A stretch of 64,000 bases of DNA from Mallotus nudiflorus. Lineage: Eukaryota > Streptophyta > Magnoliopsida > Malpighiales > Euphorbiaceae. The stretch lies in NCBI GenBank assembly GCA_947683625.1, contig CANTUR010000384.1, forward strand, positions 1 through 64,000. Reading direction: 5' to 3'. The position numbers were made by a program, and so were the translations under genes. Shown piece by piece: positions 12,867 to 24,346 of the stretch (its first letter is position 1; every line of letters starts with the position of its first letter). A model generated the notes under the pieces. It worked only from the letters and a program-made list of their open reading frames with translations. It was not told the DNA's origin and searched no databases.

Positions 12867-15800
12867 TGTAATATCCCGTGTTTTTAAATATTTTAATACT
12901 GCATCGGGAGATGCAGTGTTAATAATTTTTGTATATATAATATGATATTTTTACGAGTTGATATGTATTTAAAAAACTATTTTAATTATTGTGTATTATT
13001 TACAGTGCTTTACGTAAAATTTTCCCGAGACTTTTATTTTCGGGAAAATTTTCACGTAAATAATTTATTTTTAATTAATTTAAATAGATTTACGGACTTG
13101 CATGAAATCATACATATTTTAAAATATTAAACACCGTGTATACATGTAATTATTTATTTAATTAGGGTTTAATATTATCCTAATATTTTATTAATTATTT
13201 ATTAGTTTTATTGTTATTTAATTATTTTTATTTAGTATAATTATTAAAATATTAAATTTTATGTGTGTGGTGTATATTAATGTGTGTAATTTAATATTAT
13301 TTTATTATATAGTATAAAGTATATATATATACATATTATAAGTCAAAAACCAAAAATTTTAGAAAATTACGTTTTTGCCCCCGATTCCTTCTTCTTCCCC
13401 GATTTCCGCTTCCCTCGCCGTCCACCGTCTGCAATTGCTGATTCCTCACCGTTGGTGTGCCATCCGGTGTGCCACCACCTTCCCCAGCCTCTTTCGCCGC
13501 CTGCTGCAGCTGTTCCGGCGTCTGGAAGCCATTTTGGCCGGAAGTCGAGAGTTTTGCATTTTCTTCTTCCCTCACGATTCCAGCCACCATTTTCGACACC
13601 GCCGGTCTCTTTCTTCTCCTTGAGCTCCGGTGAGTGTGATTCTAACTTTGGTTTGAGCTGAAATGGTCTTGATTTGCTTAGGTTCGAATTTTCAATTTCG
13701 GCCATATTAGGGTTTTTGATTTTTTTGAACTTCAAATTGATTGATTAATGAAAAATCCCTTCACAAATGTTGATCCTAGTAGCTTAATCTACATTTATGA
13801 ATTTTTGTGGAATTTTTGGAGATTATTTTGATTTTTGGGTATTTTTGAATATTTTAATATTATTTTCTAATTTTCGAAAATTAATTAAATAAATTATGAA
13901 ATTATGTTTTATGATAATTATAGGTGTTGAAATGAATTATAGAAATTTATTTGAATTTTTGTGAATTTCTATGTATTTATTTGAATTATTTATGTTTATG
14001 TAATTTTGGGAAAATTAGGTTAATTGTGTTTTTAAATTGAAATTAATTGGTTAATTGAGTTTAATTATTGATATTATTGATAAAATGTTGAGAAAATTAA
14101 TTTTGGATAATTGTACTATTTTTGGTGAATTTTTGAATGAATTTTAGTATATTTATTATATAAAAGGGCATTTTGGTAATTTTACATAAAATTGGCTAAA
14201 AATGTAATTTAATTGGTTTTAATAATTATTTAAGATATAAAAATGATTTCTACAAATTATTTGGTATTTTAACTAATTAAAAACTATTTTTCGTGAATTA
14301 CTTTCAATTATATATATAATATGCGGTTTTTCTAATAAAATGAGTTTTTATCGGTTTTTAATGTGTTTAAAGGTTAATTATGTAATTTTTACTTATAAAA
14401 TGAATTTCTATGTTATAAGGGTATTTTGGTATTTTCAGAATTGTTCTGTGATTGTGGATCCCGGTCGGTATACTGTAGTTTGGAGTCTGATCGAGGGGTT
14501 GTGAATGTAATTTTGCGTTTATTTCGAAGTGTGTTTCTTTGCAGGGTCGGCTCTACTCTTTGAGTAGAGAGATGTCCGTTTTACAGGGGAGGTTCTGCCG
14601 AATTTTTGGTAGAAATCTCGTAAAACGTGATTGTCCGGTCGATCCCTAATTCCGTTTCTGTGTTTAATATTCTAGATCGATTTCTAGGATTTTCTATTAG
14701 GTTTATTCTGATGTCTATTATTTATTATTTGTCTAGTTACGCCGAGACCGAGGCCTAGTGGATCAGGCCCGTCAGACCCATCTTGAGGAGCGCACTAAGT
14801 GTGAGTTGCTATTTTATATATATATGCTTAGGGTGCATGATTTTAGAAATATATGTTTTATTTTGATTAAATAAGCATAAATAATGTGATTTGTATTTAA
14901 GTATATTTTTAGTTTATTTTTGGTTTATTTTTGGTATATATTAAATTATATACATGTTTTATTAATAAACTATATTTAAAATGTTTTTTAATATATTTCT
15001 AGCTTAATTTAGAATTTGATTGGATTTATTTGACGTATATATACTCGAAATATACCTGGTTTACTTTTGGTATATTTCCAGTATATATATGGTTTATAAT
15101 GTTATTTTATTTAATTTCATGCATCATTTATTTGTGAATGAATGTTTTATATTTATTATTGAAGGATATCAATAGAACGTGCTACCTAGTGGGCAGCACT
15201 AGGACTGAGTACGTACCGATACGCTTATAGCAGATAGGTTATATTACTAGCCATTTGTGGATATTGATTGAATATGATTATTTGATGTGTGAGATATGGT
15301 TTGGAGGTGTGGATTGCTAGAGCTCGGTTGACCAAGTGTCTCGGGGCCAATCACACTGGCAGTCAGACTGCTGGAGCTCGATTGACTTAGTGTCTCGGGG
15401 CCAGTCTACTGTCTAAATGGATTAAGTGGATATATTTGGATTAAGTGAGCCTGTATGGCAAGAGTGTTGTCTAACACTGATTGAGGTTTCGATATCATAG
15501 AGTTCTATTTGATCCTTCATAACTAGTGGTTTTCAGATAAAATATATATAAAATGATTTTATTGCATCTGTGTGTATTGCCTGTGTAATATCCCGTGTTT
15601 TTAAATATTTTAATACTGCATCGGGATATGCAGTGTTAATAATTTTTGTATATATATTATGATATTTTTACGAGTTGATATGTATTTAAAACCTATTTTA
15701 ATTTTTGTGTATTATTTTAAGTACTTTACGTAAAATTTTCCCGAGACTTTTATTTTCGGGGAAATTTTCATGTAAATAATTTATTATTAATTATTTTAAA

Positions 15801-16201
15801 TATATTTTCGGACTTGCATGAACTCATGTGTATTTTTAAAAATACTAAACACCGTGTATAAATGTAATTATTTACTTAATTAGGGTTTTAATATTACCCT
15901 AATATTTTATTAATTATTTTATTAGTTTTATTGTTATTTAATTATTTTTATTTAGTATAAATTATTAAAATATTAAATTATATGTGTGTGGTGTATATTT
16001 AATGTGTGTAATTTAAAATTATTTTAATATATAGTATAAAGTATATATATATACATATAATACATCAAAAACCAAAAATTTTGAAAAATTACCGAATTTG
16101 CCCCCGATCCCTCTCTTCTTCCCTGACCACTTCCTCACCGCCAACCACCGTCTGTCACGCCGTTCCCTTGCCGTCGGTGTGCCTCTCGGCTTGCCACCTT
16201 C

Positions 16202-19200
16202 TGTCACGACCCAAAACAGGGGCCATGACCGGCGTTAGGGAACGGGAATTCTTTCGAATCCGGAACCCGTAGCAAGCCTAAAAATAAAATAAATCATGCA
16301 ATAATAACAATAACAATATTATATTTGCAGCGGAAATAAAAATCATAAATATCACAATAGTATATTCACCAACTGGATTTAAGTCAAATCTCAACTCATC
16401 ACATATATAAAATTTTTCAGTACAAATCCAGTTTCAATATAATACATCTCTTTAAATAAAATACATGAAATCCCACAATTAATTTACAACTACTGCAGTG
16501 TCTAGATTATAAAAATAAGACTCAAGTAAATAATTTACACAAAGAAGCCGGGGCGGAAGAAATCTGGCGTATCGACCTGCTACTGAGGTCTGAAGAAGTT
16601 GACTCTCCTGAAAAATAGTCAACGGAGGGGAGTCAGACCTCACTGAGTGAATTACTATAATATATATACATGCATACTAAATGACAATGCATATAGCCAA
16701 TAATACATATCTAATATGTATATATACAGGCAAATTCACACAGATGCAGAAAAATCATTTTTATATATATATTTTATTGAAAATCATCTTTTATGAAGGA
16801 TCACATAGAACCCTAGAATATCGCAACCTCGGAAATAGTGTTAGACAACACTCTAGCCATACAGGCTCACTTATTCCAAAATATATCCACTTAATCCATT
16901 TGGACAGTAGACTGACCTCGAGACACTAAGTCAACCGAGCTCCCAGCAGTCTGACTGCCAGTGTGATTGGCCCCGAGACACTTGGTCAACCGAGCTCCAG
17001 CAATCACACCTCCAACCATATCTCACATATATTAATAATCACATCAAATCAATATCCACAAATAAGTTAGTATTATAGCCTAAACACTATAGGCGTACCG
17101 GTACGTACTCGGTCCTAGTGTTGCCCACTAGGTAGCACGTTCTATTGATATCCTTCATTAATAATATAAATCATTCATCCACAAAAATAAATGATGCATG
17201 AAGTTCAATAAAAATAACAACATAAACCATATATATACCGGAAATATACCAAAAGTAAACCAGGTATATTTCAAGTATATATATGTCAAATGAATTCAAT
17301 CAAATTATAACTTAAGCTAGAAATATATTTAAAAACATTTTAAATATATTTTATTTACAAAACATGCATATAATTTAATATATACCAAAAATATACTTAA
17401 ATACAAATCATATTATTTATGCATTTTAATCGAAATAAAATATATATTTCTAAATCATGCATCCTAAGCATATATATAATATAGTATAGTAACTCACCTA
17501 GTGCGCTCCACGAGACGGGTCCGACGGGCCTGGTCCACTAGCCCTCGGTCTCGACGCAACTAAATAAGCAATAAATAATCGACATCAGAATAAACCTAAT
17601 AGAAATCCTAGAATTCGATCTAGAGTATTAAACACAGAATCAGAAATTAGGGTTCGACCGGATATCACATTTTACGAGAATTCTACCGAAAATTCGACAG
17701 AACCTCCCTGTAAAATGGACATCTCTCTACTCAAAGAGTAGAGCCCACCCTGCAAAGAAACACACTTCGAAAAAAACAAGCTCAACACAAATCCACAACC
17801 CCTCGGTCGGACTCCAACTACAGTTTACCGACCGGGGTCCACAAACACAAAAAAATTCTAGAAATACCAAAAATATCCTTTTAATACAAAAATACATTTT
17901 ATAGGTAGAAATTACATAATTAACCTTAAAACACTGTAAAAACCGATAAAAACTCATTTTATTAGTAAAATCGTATATTGTATATATATTTAAAAATAAT
18001 TCATGAAAAATAGTTTTAATTAGTTAAAAATACCAAATAATTTGTAGAAATCATTTTTATACCTTAAATAACTATTAAAACCAATTAAATTACATTTTTA
18101 GCCAATTTAGGGTAAAATTACCAAAATACCCCTATATATATAAATATACTAAAATTACTTAAAAAATTCACCAAAAATTATACAATTATCCAAATTAATT
18201 TTCTCAACATATTTATCAATAATATCAATAATTAAACTCAATTATCCAATTAATTTCAAATAAAAACACATTTAACCCTAATTTCCCAAATTACATAAAC
18301 TTTAATAATTCAAAATAAATACTTAGAAATTCATAAAAATTCCAAATAAATTCCTATAATTCATTTCAACACCTAATTTAACCATAAAACACAATTTCAT
18401 AATTTAAATAATTAATAGCCAAAAATTAGAAAATAATATTAAAATATTCAAAAATACCCAAAAATTTCCAAAAAATCTCCAAAAATTCCACAAAAATTCA
18501 TACATGTATATTGAGCTACTAGGATCAACATTTGTGAAGGGAGTTTTCATGAATCAATCAATTCGAAGCTCAAAAAAATCAAAAACCCTAATGTGACCGA
18601 ATCGAGTTTTAGCTCAAACCTCAAAATCCACTTGATTTCAGGCCGAAAGGAGCTTAGAATTGGAATCATCGGAGCTCAAGGAGTCGATGAAGACCGACGG
18701 TGCACGAAATGGTGGCCGGAATCGTCGTCGACGGTAAGAAGCTTAACTTGTTGCCATGGCGGATTCCGGGTGTTCCAGCGGGCTTCCGGCGGCCTGGTCA
18801 CGTCGGAGAGGAAGAGGAAGGAAGGGGAAGGAGGTTGGCGGCAGCTGGTGGCGGTGAGGGGCGGTCCGGCGTGCTGGAACGGGAGGCGCAGTGAAGGTAG
18901 ACGATCGGGAGAGAAGAAGGAGAGGGAGGGGCTAAACGGTAATTTGGCAAATCCTTTTGATTTTTAATGTATATATGTATATATATATACTTTACACTAT
19001 ATAATAAAATAATATTAAATTACACACATTAAATATACACCACACACATAAAATTTAATATTTTAATAATTTATACTAAATAAAATTAATTAAATAACAA
19101 TAAAACTAATAAATAATTAATAAAAATATTAGGGTAATACTAAACCCTAATTAAATAAATATACACACACATAGGCTTTATTTAGTATTTTAAAAATACG

Positions 19201-19444
19201 CATGAGTTCATGCGAGTCCGAAAATATATTTAAAATAATTAATAATAAATTATTTACGTGAGAATTTTCCCGAAAATGCAAGTCCCGGGAAAATTTTACG
19301 TAAAGCACTGTAAATAAAACACAGTATTTAAAATAGGTTTTAAATACATATTAACTCGTAAAAATTATCGTAAGATATATACAAAATTATTACACTGCAT
19401 ATCCCGATACAGTGTAAAAATATTTAAAAACACGGGATATTACA
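16202..19444 (-). repeat. 3' LTR of H
   Basis: It runs from TGTCACGACCC to GGGATATTACA on the plus strand. It matches 24347-27584 with scattered substitutions and 1-2 base indels. On the minus strand it follows the PPT, so it is the downstream LTR. Subfamily 1 island at about 18600-18960. Confidence 0.95.
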
Positions 19445-19447
19445 GTC

Positions 19448-19458
19448 TTCCCCCCTTA
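19448..19458 (-). other. Polypurine tract of H
   Basis: The minus strand reads TAAGGGGGGAA just before the LTR start, separated by GAC. This is the expected place and composition for the plus-strand DNA primer of a gypsy element. Confidence 0.8.
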
Positions 19459-19491
19459 CAAGAATTCGTCCCCGAATTCCAGAAAACAAGA

Positions 19492-19895
19492 TCAAGAAGG
19501 AAAGAGATACGGGTAAGAAGCTCGCATCTCAGCTTCAGTCTCCTACGTATGCTCCTCGACTCTATCGCTACGCCACAGAACCTTGACCATCGGAATCTGC
19601 TTCGATCGCAATTGTCGAACTTGAAAATCAACGATCGCCACAGGTTCTTCCACAAACGTCAAATCTTCACTCACTTCTACACTGTCTGGTTGCAACACGT
19701 GTGAAGGATCTGAGATATACTTCCTCAACATTGAGATATGAAATACTGGATGCACCTGTGACATACTCGGAGGCAAATCCAATCGATATGCAACATAGTG
19801 CCAACTCTCTCCAGAATCTCAAACGGTCCATTGTATCTCGGTGCTAACTTACCCTTCCTGCCAAAATCTCATCACACCCTTCATCGGAGATACTT
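19492..19895 (-). pseudogene. H pol C-terminus: integrase tail with chromodomain-like segment
   Basis: The frame 19782-19543 shows the conserved HPVFHISMLRKY end of gypsy integrases, then a segment with VEEPVAI, QVRQLRSK and VKVLW, typical of the chromodomain-like tail of Tekay/Del chromoviruses. In the family a Trp follows VEE-x-T; here that codon is TAG. Past it the frame continues through a Tyr-Pro-Tyr-Leu-Phe ending to a TGA at 19492-19494. Chromodomains of this class are thought to steer integration to heterochromatin. Upstream, 19895-19783 carries the rest of the C-terminal domain in shifted frames. Confidence 0.8.
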
Positions 19896-20103
19896 TCAAA
19901 AAACGAAATCTCCAACCTGAAACTTCACATCTTTGCGCCTAGGATCCGCATAACTCTTCTGCCTGCTAACTGCGGTCTCTAATCTTCGCTTAATCACGAT
20001 GACTTTCTCTGTAGCATCCTGAACCATCTCAGGTCCAGTCAAAGCTCTCTCACCAATCTCATCCCAACTCAGAGGGGATCTACACTTCCTTCCATACAAC
20101 GCC

Positions 20104-20720
20104 TCATACGGTGCCAATGCCAATACTGCTATAGTAGCTGTTATTATATGCAAACTCAACAAGCGACAAATGATCATCCCAGCTACTTCCCAAATCCAAG
20201 ACACACATCCTCAACATATCTTCCAGTGTCTGGATCGTCCTCTCAGATTGGTCATCTGTCTGAGGATGAAAAGCAGTACTGAAATCCAACCTAGTGCCCA
20301 TCGCTTCCTGTAACTTCTGCCAAAAATGAGAAGTAAACACCGAACCTCTATCTGACACAATGGACACAGGTACTCCATGAAGGCACACAATATGCTTCAC
20401 ATACAACTTCGCCAATCTAGCAACTGAATATGTGGCTTTCACAGGTAGGAAATGTGCAGACTTCGTCAATCTGTCTACAATGACCCAGAAGGCTTCTAAT
20501 GTTCGGCTTTCACTTGCTGACACGTCAAACACTTAGCAACATAATCAGCGACATCTCTTCTTCAATCCATCCCACCAGTATAGATCTCTGATACTGTGGT
20601 ACATCTTAGTAACACCTGGATGAACGCTGTAGGTGGTAGAATGTGCTTCCTCTAGGATCTCTTCTCTCAAATCATCCACATCAGGAACACACAGTCTACC
20701 ACTGATCCACAACACGCCAT
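20104..20720 (-). pseudogene. H integrase: zinc-binding part and damaged catalytic core
   Basis: Reading leftwards from 20720 there is a His-His...Cys-Cys region (ending CLTCQ near 20515), then the catalytic core frame (20532-20104) with VIVDRLTKSAHF, VSDRG and HPQTDDQSER. The second Asp (SDRG) and the Glu (SER) of the D,D-35-E triad are visible. The part that in gypsy integrases holds the first catalytic Asp is missing: after the KPSG region (with a TAG inside) the sequence jumps into FWVIVDR in another frame near 20490. I read this as an internal deletion of some tens of codons plus a frameshift. Confidence 0.85.
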
Positions 20721-20874
20721 CATCATCGAGTGTGAAATCAGTGAACTTCCCTGCTCGAACATTCTCTGCAAGCTCTTCCAGAATGGGATCTCAGCTCTGA
20801 GCTGCTTTAATCCTATCCGTCAGTACAGATCGCACTTTTAAACTGAGCTAGCAGTCCACCTGATCTACTAATCT

Positions 20875-21435
20875 TCATATCAGACCTTGATCCACCAACA
20901 GATGCAACTCCTGGATCAAGGGTCTCCTCTCAACACCGATGTGAGCAAGACTACCTGAAGACTTCCTACTCAAGGCATTTGCTACCATATTAGCTTTACC
21001 CGGATGATATAATATCTCACAGTCATAATCCTTCAACAATTCTAACCATCTTCTCTGCCTCAAATTCAGATCTTGCTGCTGAAAAATGTACTTAAGGCTC
21101 TTGTGATCAGTAAATATCTCACAAGTCACCCCGTACAAATAATGTCTCCAGATCTTCAAAGCAAAGATCACTGCAGCCATCTCAAGATCATGTGTAGGAT
21201 AGTTCTGCTCATGCTTCTTCAATTGCCTCGAAGCATAGGCTATCACCCTTCCATTCTGCATCAACACACAACCAAGACCAATTCTAGAGGCATCACAGTA
21301 AACTGTGAACTTATCCACACTATTAGGCAAAGCTAACACCGGTGCTGTGGTCAACTTCTCCTTCAACAACGGAAAACTGTTCTCACAAGCTTCTGACCAC
21401 TCGAATCTAACATTCTTCTGAGTCAAGCGAGTCAT
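20875..21435 (-). pseudogene. H RNase H domain
   Basis: This is the longest intact pol frame, 186 codons. It has the gypsy RNase H signatures YCDAS, a DLEMAAVIFAL helix with the second acidic residue, FTDHKSL, and NALSRK at the end. The acidic residues expected for metal binding are present. The domain degrades the RNA of the RNA-DNA hybrid during reverse transcription. It follows the RT on the minus strand; the connection region 21436-21580 is broken by stops or shifts. Confidence 0.92.
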
Positions 21436-21580
21436 AGGGGCTGCTATCCTGGAAAAATCTTGTACAAACCACCTATAATACCCGGCTAAACCCAGAAAAC
21501 TCCGAATCTCAGTAACAGAAGTCGGTCTAGGCCATTCAGATACTGCCTCAATCTTCTATGGATCAACCTGAATACCTTTT

Positions 21581-22200
21581 TTAGGACACTACGTGTCCAA
21601 GAAAAGAAACACTCTCCATCCAGAAATCACACTTCGAGAATTTAGCATAAAGCTGATGATCTTTCAGTGTCTGTAGTACAATCCTCAAATGATATACATG
21701 CTCCTCCATACTCCTTGAATATACCAGTATATCATCAATGAAGACTACTACAAACTGATCCACATATGGTCTAAATACCCCTGTTCATCAAGTCCATAAA
21801 AGCTGCTGGTGCATTAGTCAAACCAAAAGACATCACCAGAAACTCATAATGGCCATATCGAGTGCGGAACGCTGTCTTAGGAATATCAGCTTCACTGATA
21901 CGTAGCTGATGATAACCCGACCTCAAGTCAACCTTAGAAAAGAACTGTGCACCCTGTAGCTGGTCAATACAAATCATCTATCCTCGGGAGAGGATACTTG
22001 TTCTTCACTGTCACCTTATTCAATTCTCTGTAGTCAATGCACAGTCTTAGGGTACCATCCTTCTTCTTCACAAACAGGACTGGTGCACCCCAAGGAGAAA
22101 CACTAGGTCTAATAAAACCTTTATCCAATAACTCTTGCAACTGTTCCTTCAACTCTTTCAACTCTACAGGAGCCATTCAGTAGGGTGGAATAGATATAGG
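21581..22200 (-). pseudogene. H reverse transcriptase
   Basis: Three adjoining frames cover the RT. 22176-21964 has SPWGAPVLFVKKKDGT, LCIDYRELN and KYPLPRIDD. 21977-21771 has FSKVDLRSGYHQ, TAFRTRYGHYEF, and MSFGLTNAP. 21763-21581 has the polymerase box FIDDIL (equivalent of Y-x-D-D) and FLGHVVS. Shifts between them lie near 21970 and 21770, the latter at a run of G. A TGA precedes the first frame at about 22177 where the family has Arg. All catalytic Asp residues are present, so the lesions are frame lesions rather than active-site losses. Confidence 0.92.
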
Positions 22201-22231
22201 AGTAGTACCTGGAACCACATCTATACAGAAC

Positions 22232-22795
22232 TCAATCTCTCTGTGAGGTGGTAAACCTGGCAACTCCTTGGGGAAAAACATCAAGGAACTCACAAGCAAC
22301 AGGAACATCTGTGAGTGACAACTTCTCCACTGATGTATCCCTGACCAATGCCAAATATCCCTGACAACCTTTCCTCAACAACTTCCTAGCCGTAATAACA
22401 GAAATAAGATTCTGAGGTGCTGAACTCCTATCACCAACAAACTTAAAATCTTCTTCACCAGGAATTCTAAAAATCACCTCCTTATTCCTGCAATCTACTA
22501 CGGTGAAGTGCTGAGATAACCAATCCATTCCCAGAATAACATCGAACTCCATCACATCCAACAAGATCAAATCAACAGATAATTCTCTATCTCCCACGAG
22601 AACTGGACAACCAGAAAGAACAATATCGGTGTCCAAGGAATCGCTCAGAGGAGTGGCAACGGACAAAGGAAAAGCCATCCTCGAAGCTTGCCAACAAGAT
22701 TTAGAAGTAAAAACAGGAGAAATGAATGAATGCGTGGCACCCGGATCAAACAAAACCCAAGCATCCAGGTAACAAACAGAAACAATACCTGCCAC
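22232..22795 (-). pseudogene. H aspartic protease and linker to RT
   Basis: The 187-codon frame carries LFDPGATHSFIS, the active-site Asp loop (the DPGA variant is common in this clade), and ILGMDWL, the second conserved hydrophobic-Gly-Asp motif. The protease cleaves the Gag-Pol polyprotein. The frame ends near 22232 after DVFPQ, where an extra C in a CCCC run shifts the reading frame before the RT linker. Confidence 0.9.
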
Positions 22796-23049
22796 GACTG
22801 CATTAGATGCTGAGCATCCTGCTGAGTCAGATGGAAGACTCTGGCCTGACCTCGACCTCCCTGTTGACTGGTAGAAGCCTGGCCAACACCTCTGGCACCT
22901 CCTCTAGTACCTCTACCATGACTCTGTTGTGGAACAAACTGAGTGGAACTCTGATGCTGGGCTGGTGGCAACTGAAATGGCACGGGTGCAGCATTAGTAA
23001 TTGACTGCTGTGGGAATCGCGGAATCTGCTGCTGCTGCTGATACCCGGA

Positions 23050-24148
23050 ATAAGGACACGATCTGGCAAAATGTCCTGTCTGCCCGCATCTGAAGCATGT
23101 CAGTGGTGTCAGATAACACGGTCCCTGATGGCCTTTACCACAAGTCTGACAAACACTGGCCGCTGATCCAAAACTACGACCACTACTGCTGCTCGAAGCA
23201 CCTGACCCAAATCTGAACGATCTACGCTGACCTCCACGCCATGTCTACTGCTCCGATGCACTCGCTGCTGTTGTCTCTGACTCTGCTGAGTCGGACCTCG
23301 CTGCTGACTACTTGATCCAACATGAAAACTCGAATATGGAGTAGCCTGCAATCCACTCGACTGAACTCCTAGCTGGTAATAATCAGGCATCGCTCCCTGC
23401 CTAACTAGCCTCAGCTCAATCTCCTTGGCTAACTCAATCACAGACTCCAAAGTAAGGCCTGCTGTAGGCATACCAGCAAAAGCAGAACCCAAACCAGTAA
23501 CATATGTAGTAACCATGAAATACTGATCTCGCATCAGATCCTCAGCATATCTACCCAGACGAAGAAACTCTCGGGTATACTCCTCTACAGATCGATCTCC
23601 ACGAGAAATACTGGTCAGTCGAAGACGATAGCTCAAACGAAGAGGCTCTGGACAGAATCTCCTCATAAATCGCTCTCGAACTGAGCCCAGGTCATCGTCA
23701 TCATATAAAGCTGGATCATCTGAATGAACCAATCTAGAGCTGGTCCCTCGACAGATAACTCGACGATCATAATCCGCTGGTACTCGGTATGAGCAGTCCG
23801 AGTCCTAGTCTCGATCGCATGCAGAAAATCTAACGGATCGGAAGTACCATCAAACACAATCCTGCCAACTCGGGCATAGAACAAAGCTGCCTCAGGGTCA
23901 GACATACCCTGCTGATAGGCAGGCTGAACAGGCTGAACAACTAGAGGAATAGGAACATCAAATTCATGCTCAATAGGCTCCTTGTCCTGTAACTCTCTCT
24001 GCCTACGGTGACCTGCCACTCCTCGAGGTCTACCTCTGCCACGACCTCTACGCCTAACTGGCTGCTCAGGAGGTAAAACCTCATCCTGAAAAGACTCATC
24101 ATCCTCGGCCTCAACGACCGGTGGAGCGACACGCGCTCGCCTCCTCAT
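23050..24148 (-). pseudogene. H gag with two CCHC zinc knuckles
   Basis: The frame opens with MRRRARVAPP at 24148, 183 bases after the PBS, and contains an Arg/Gly-rich stretch (RRRGRGRGRPRG). The retrotransposon gag domain is split: 24148-23663 and 23732-23109, joined by a one-base shift near 23672. It includes SVEEYTREFLRLGRYAEDL. A Gln/Ser-rich linker follows, then two CCHC knuckles in another frame: CQTCGKGHQGPC (about 23150-23115) and CFRCGQTGHFARSC (about 23100-23060). Gag forms the particle and binds RNA. A second shift lies near 23180. Confidence 0.88.
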
Positions 24149-24330
24149 ACTGAAAAGACAAACGGAAAGATTCAGACAAAACAGACAACGGAGGAATAAC
24201 GCAGAAAACTACAGCAAGGAAATACTTATCAAGACATACTCGAACCTAATACACTGCAGTAGTTCGACAGAAAACATAACTCGAAAACTAGGGCCACAAC
24301 TCACATAACTAAGCCCTGACATAGAACTCT

Positions 24331-24342
24331 GCTCTGATACCA
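24331..24342 (-). other. Primer-binding site of H (initiator Met tRNA)
   Basis: The minus strand reads TGGTATCAGAGC, complementary to the 3' end of plant initiator tRNA-Met, four bases after the LTR end at 24347. This fixes the 5' LTR as the right-hand one and the element as minus strand. Confidence 0.95.
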
Positions 24343-24346
24343 ACTT

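Noticed and set aside
12942..13130. Small plus-strand frames at the start of several LTR copies
   Set aside because: They lie in AT-rich non-coding LTR sequence, vary in frame between copies and have no motif.
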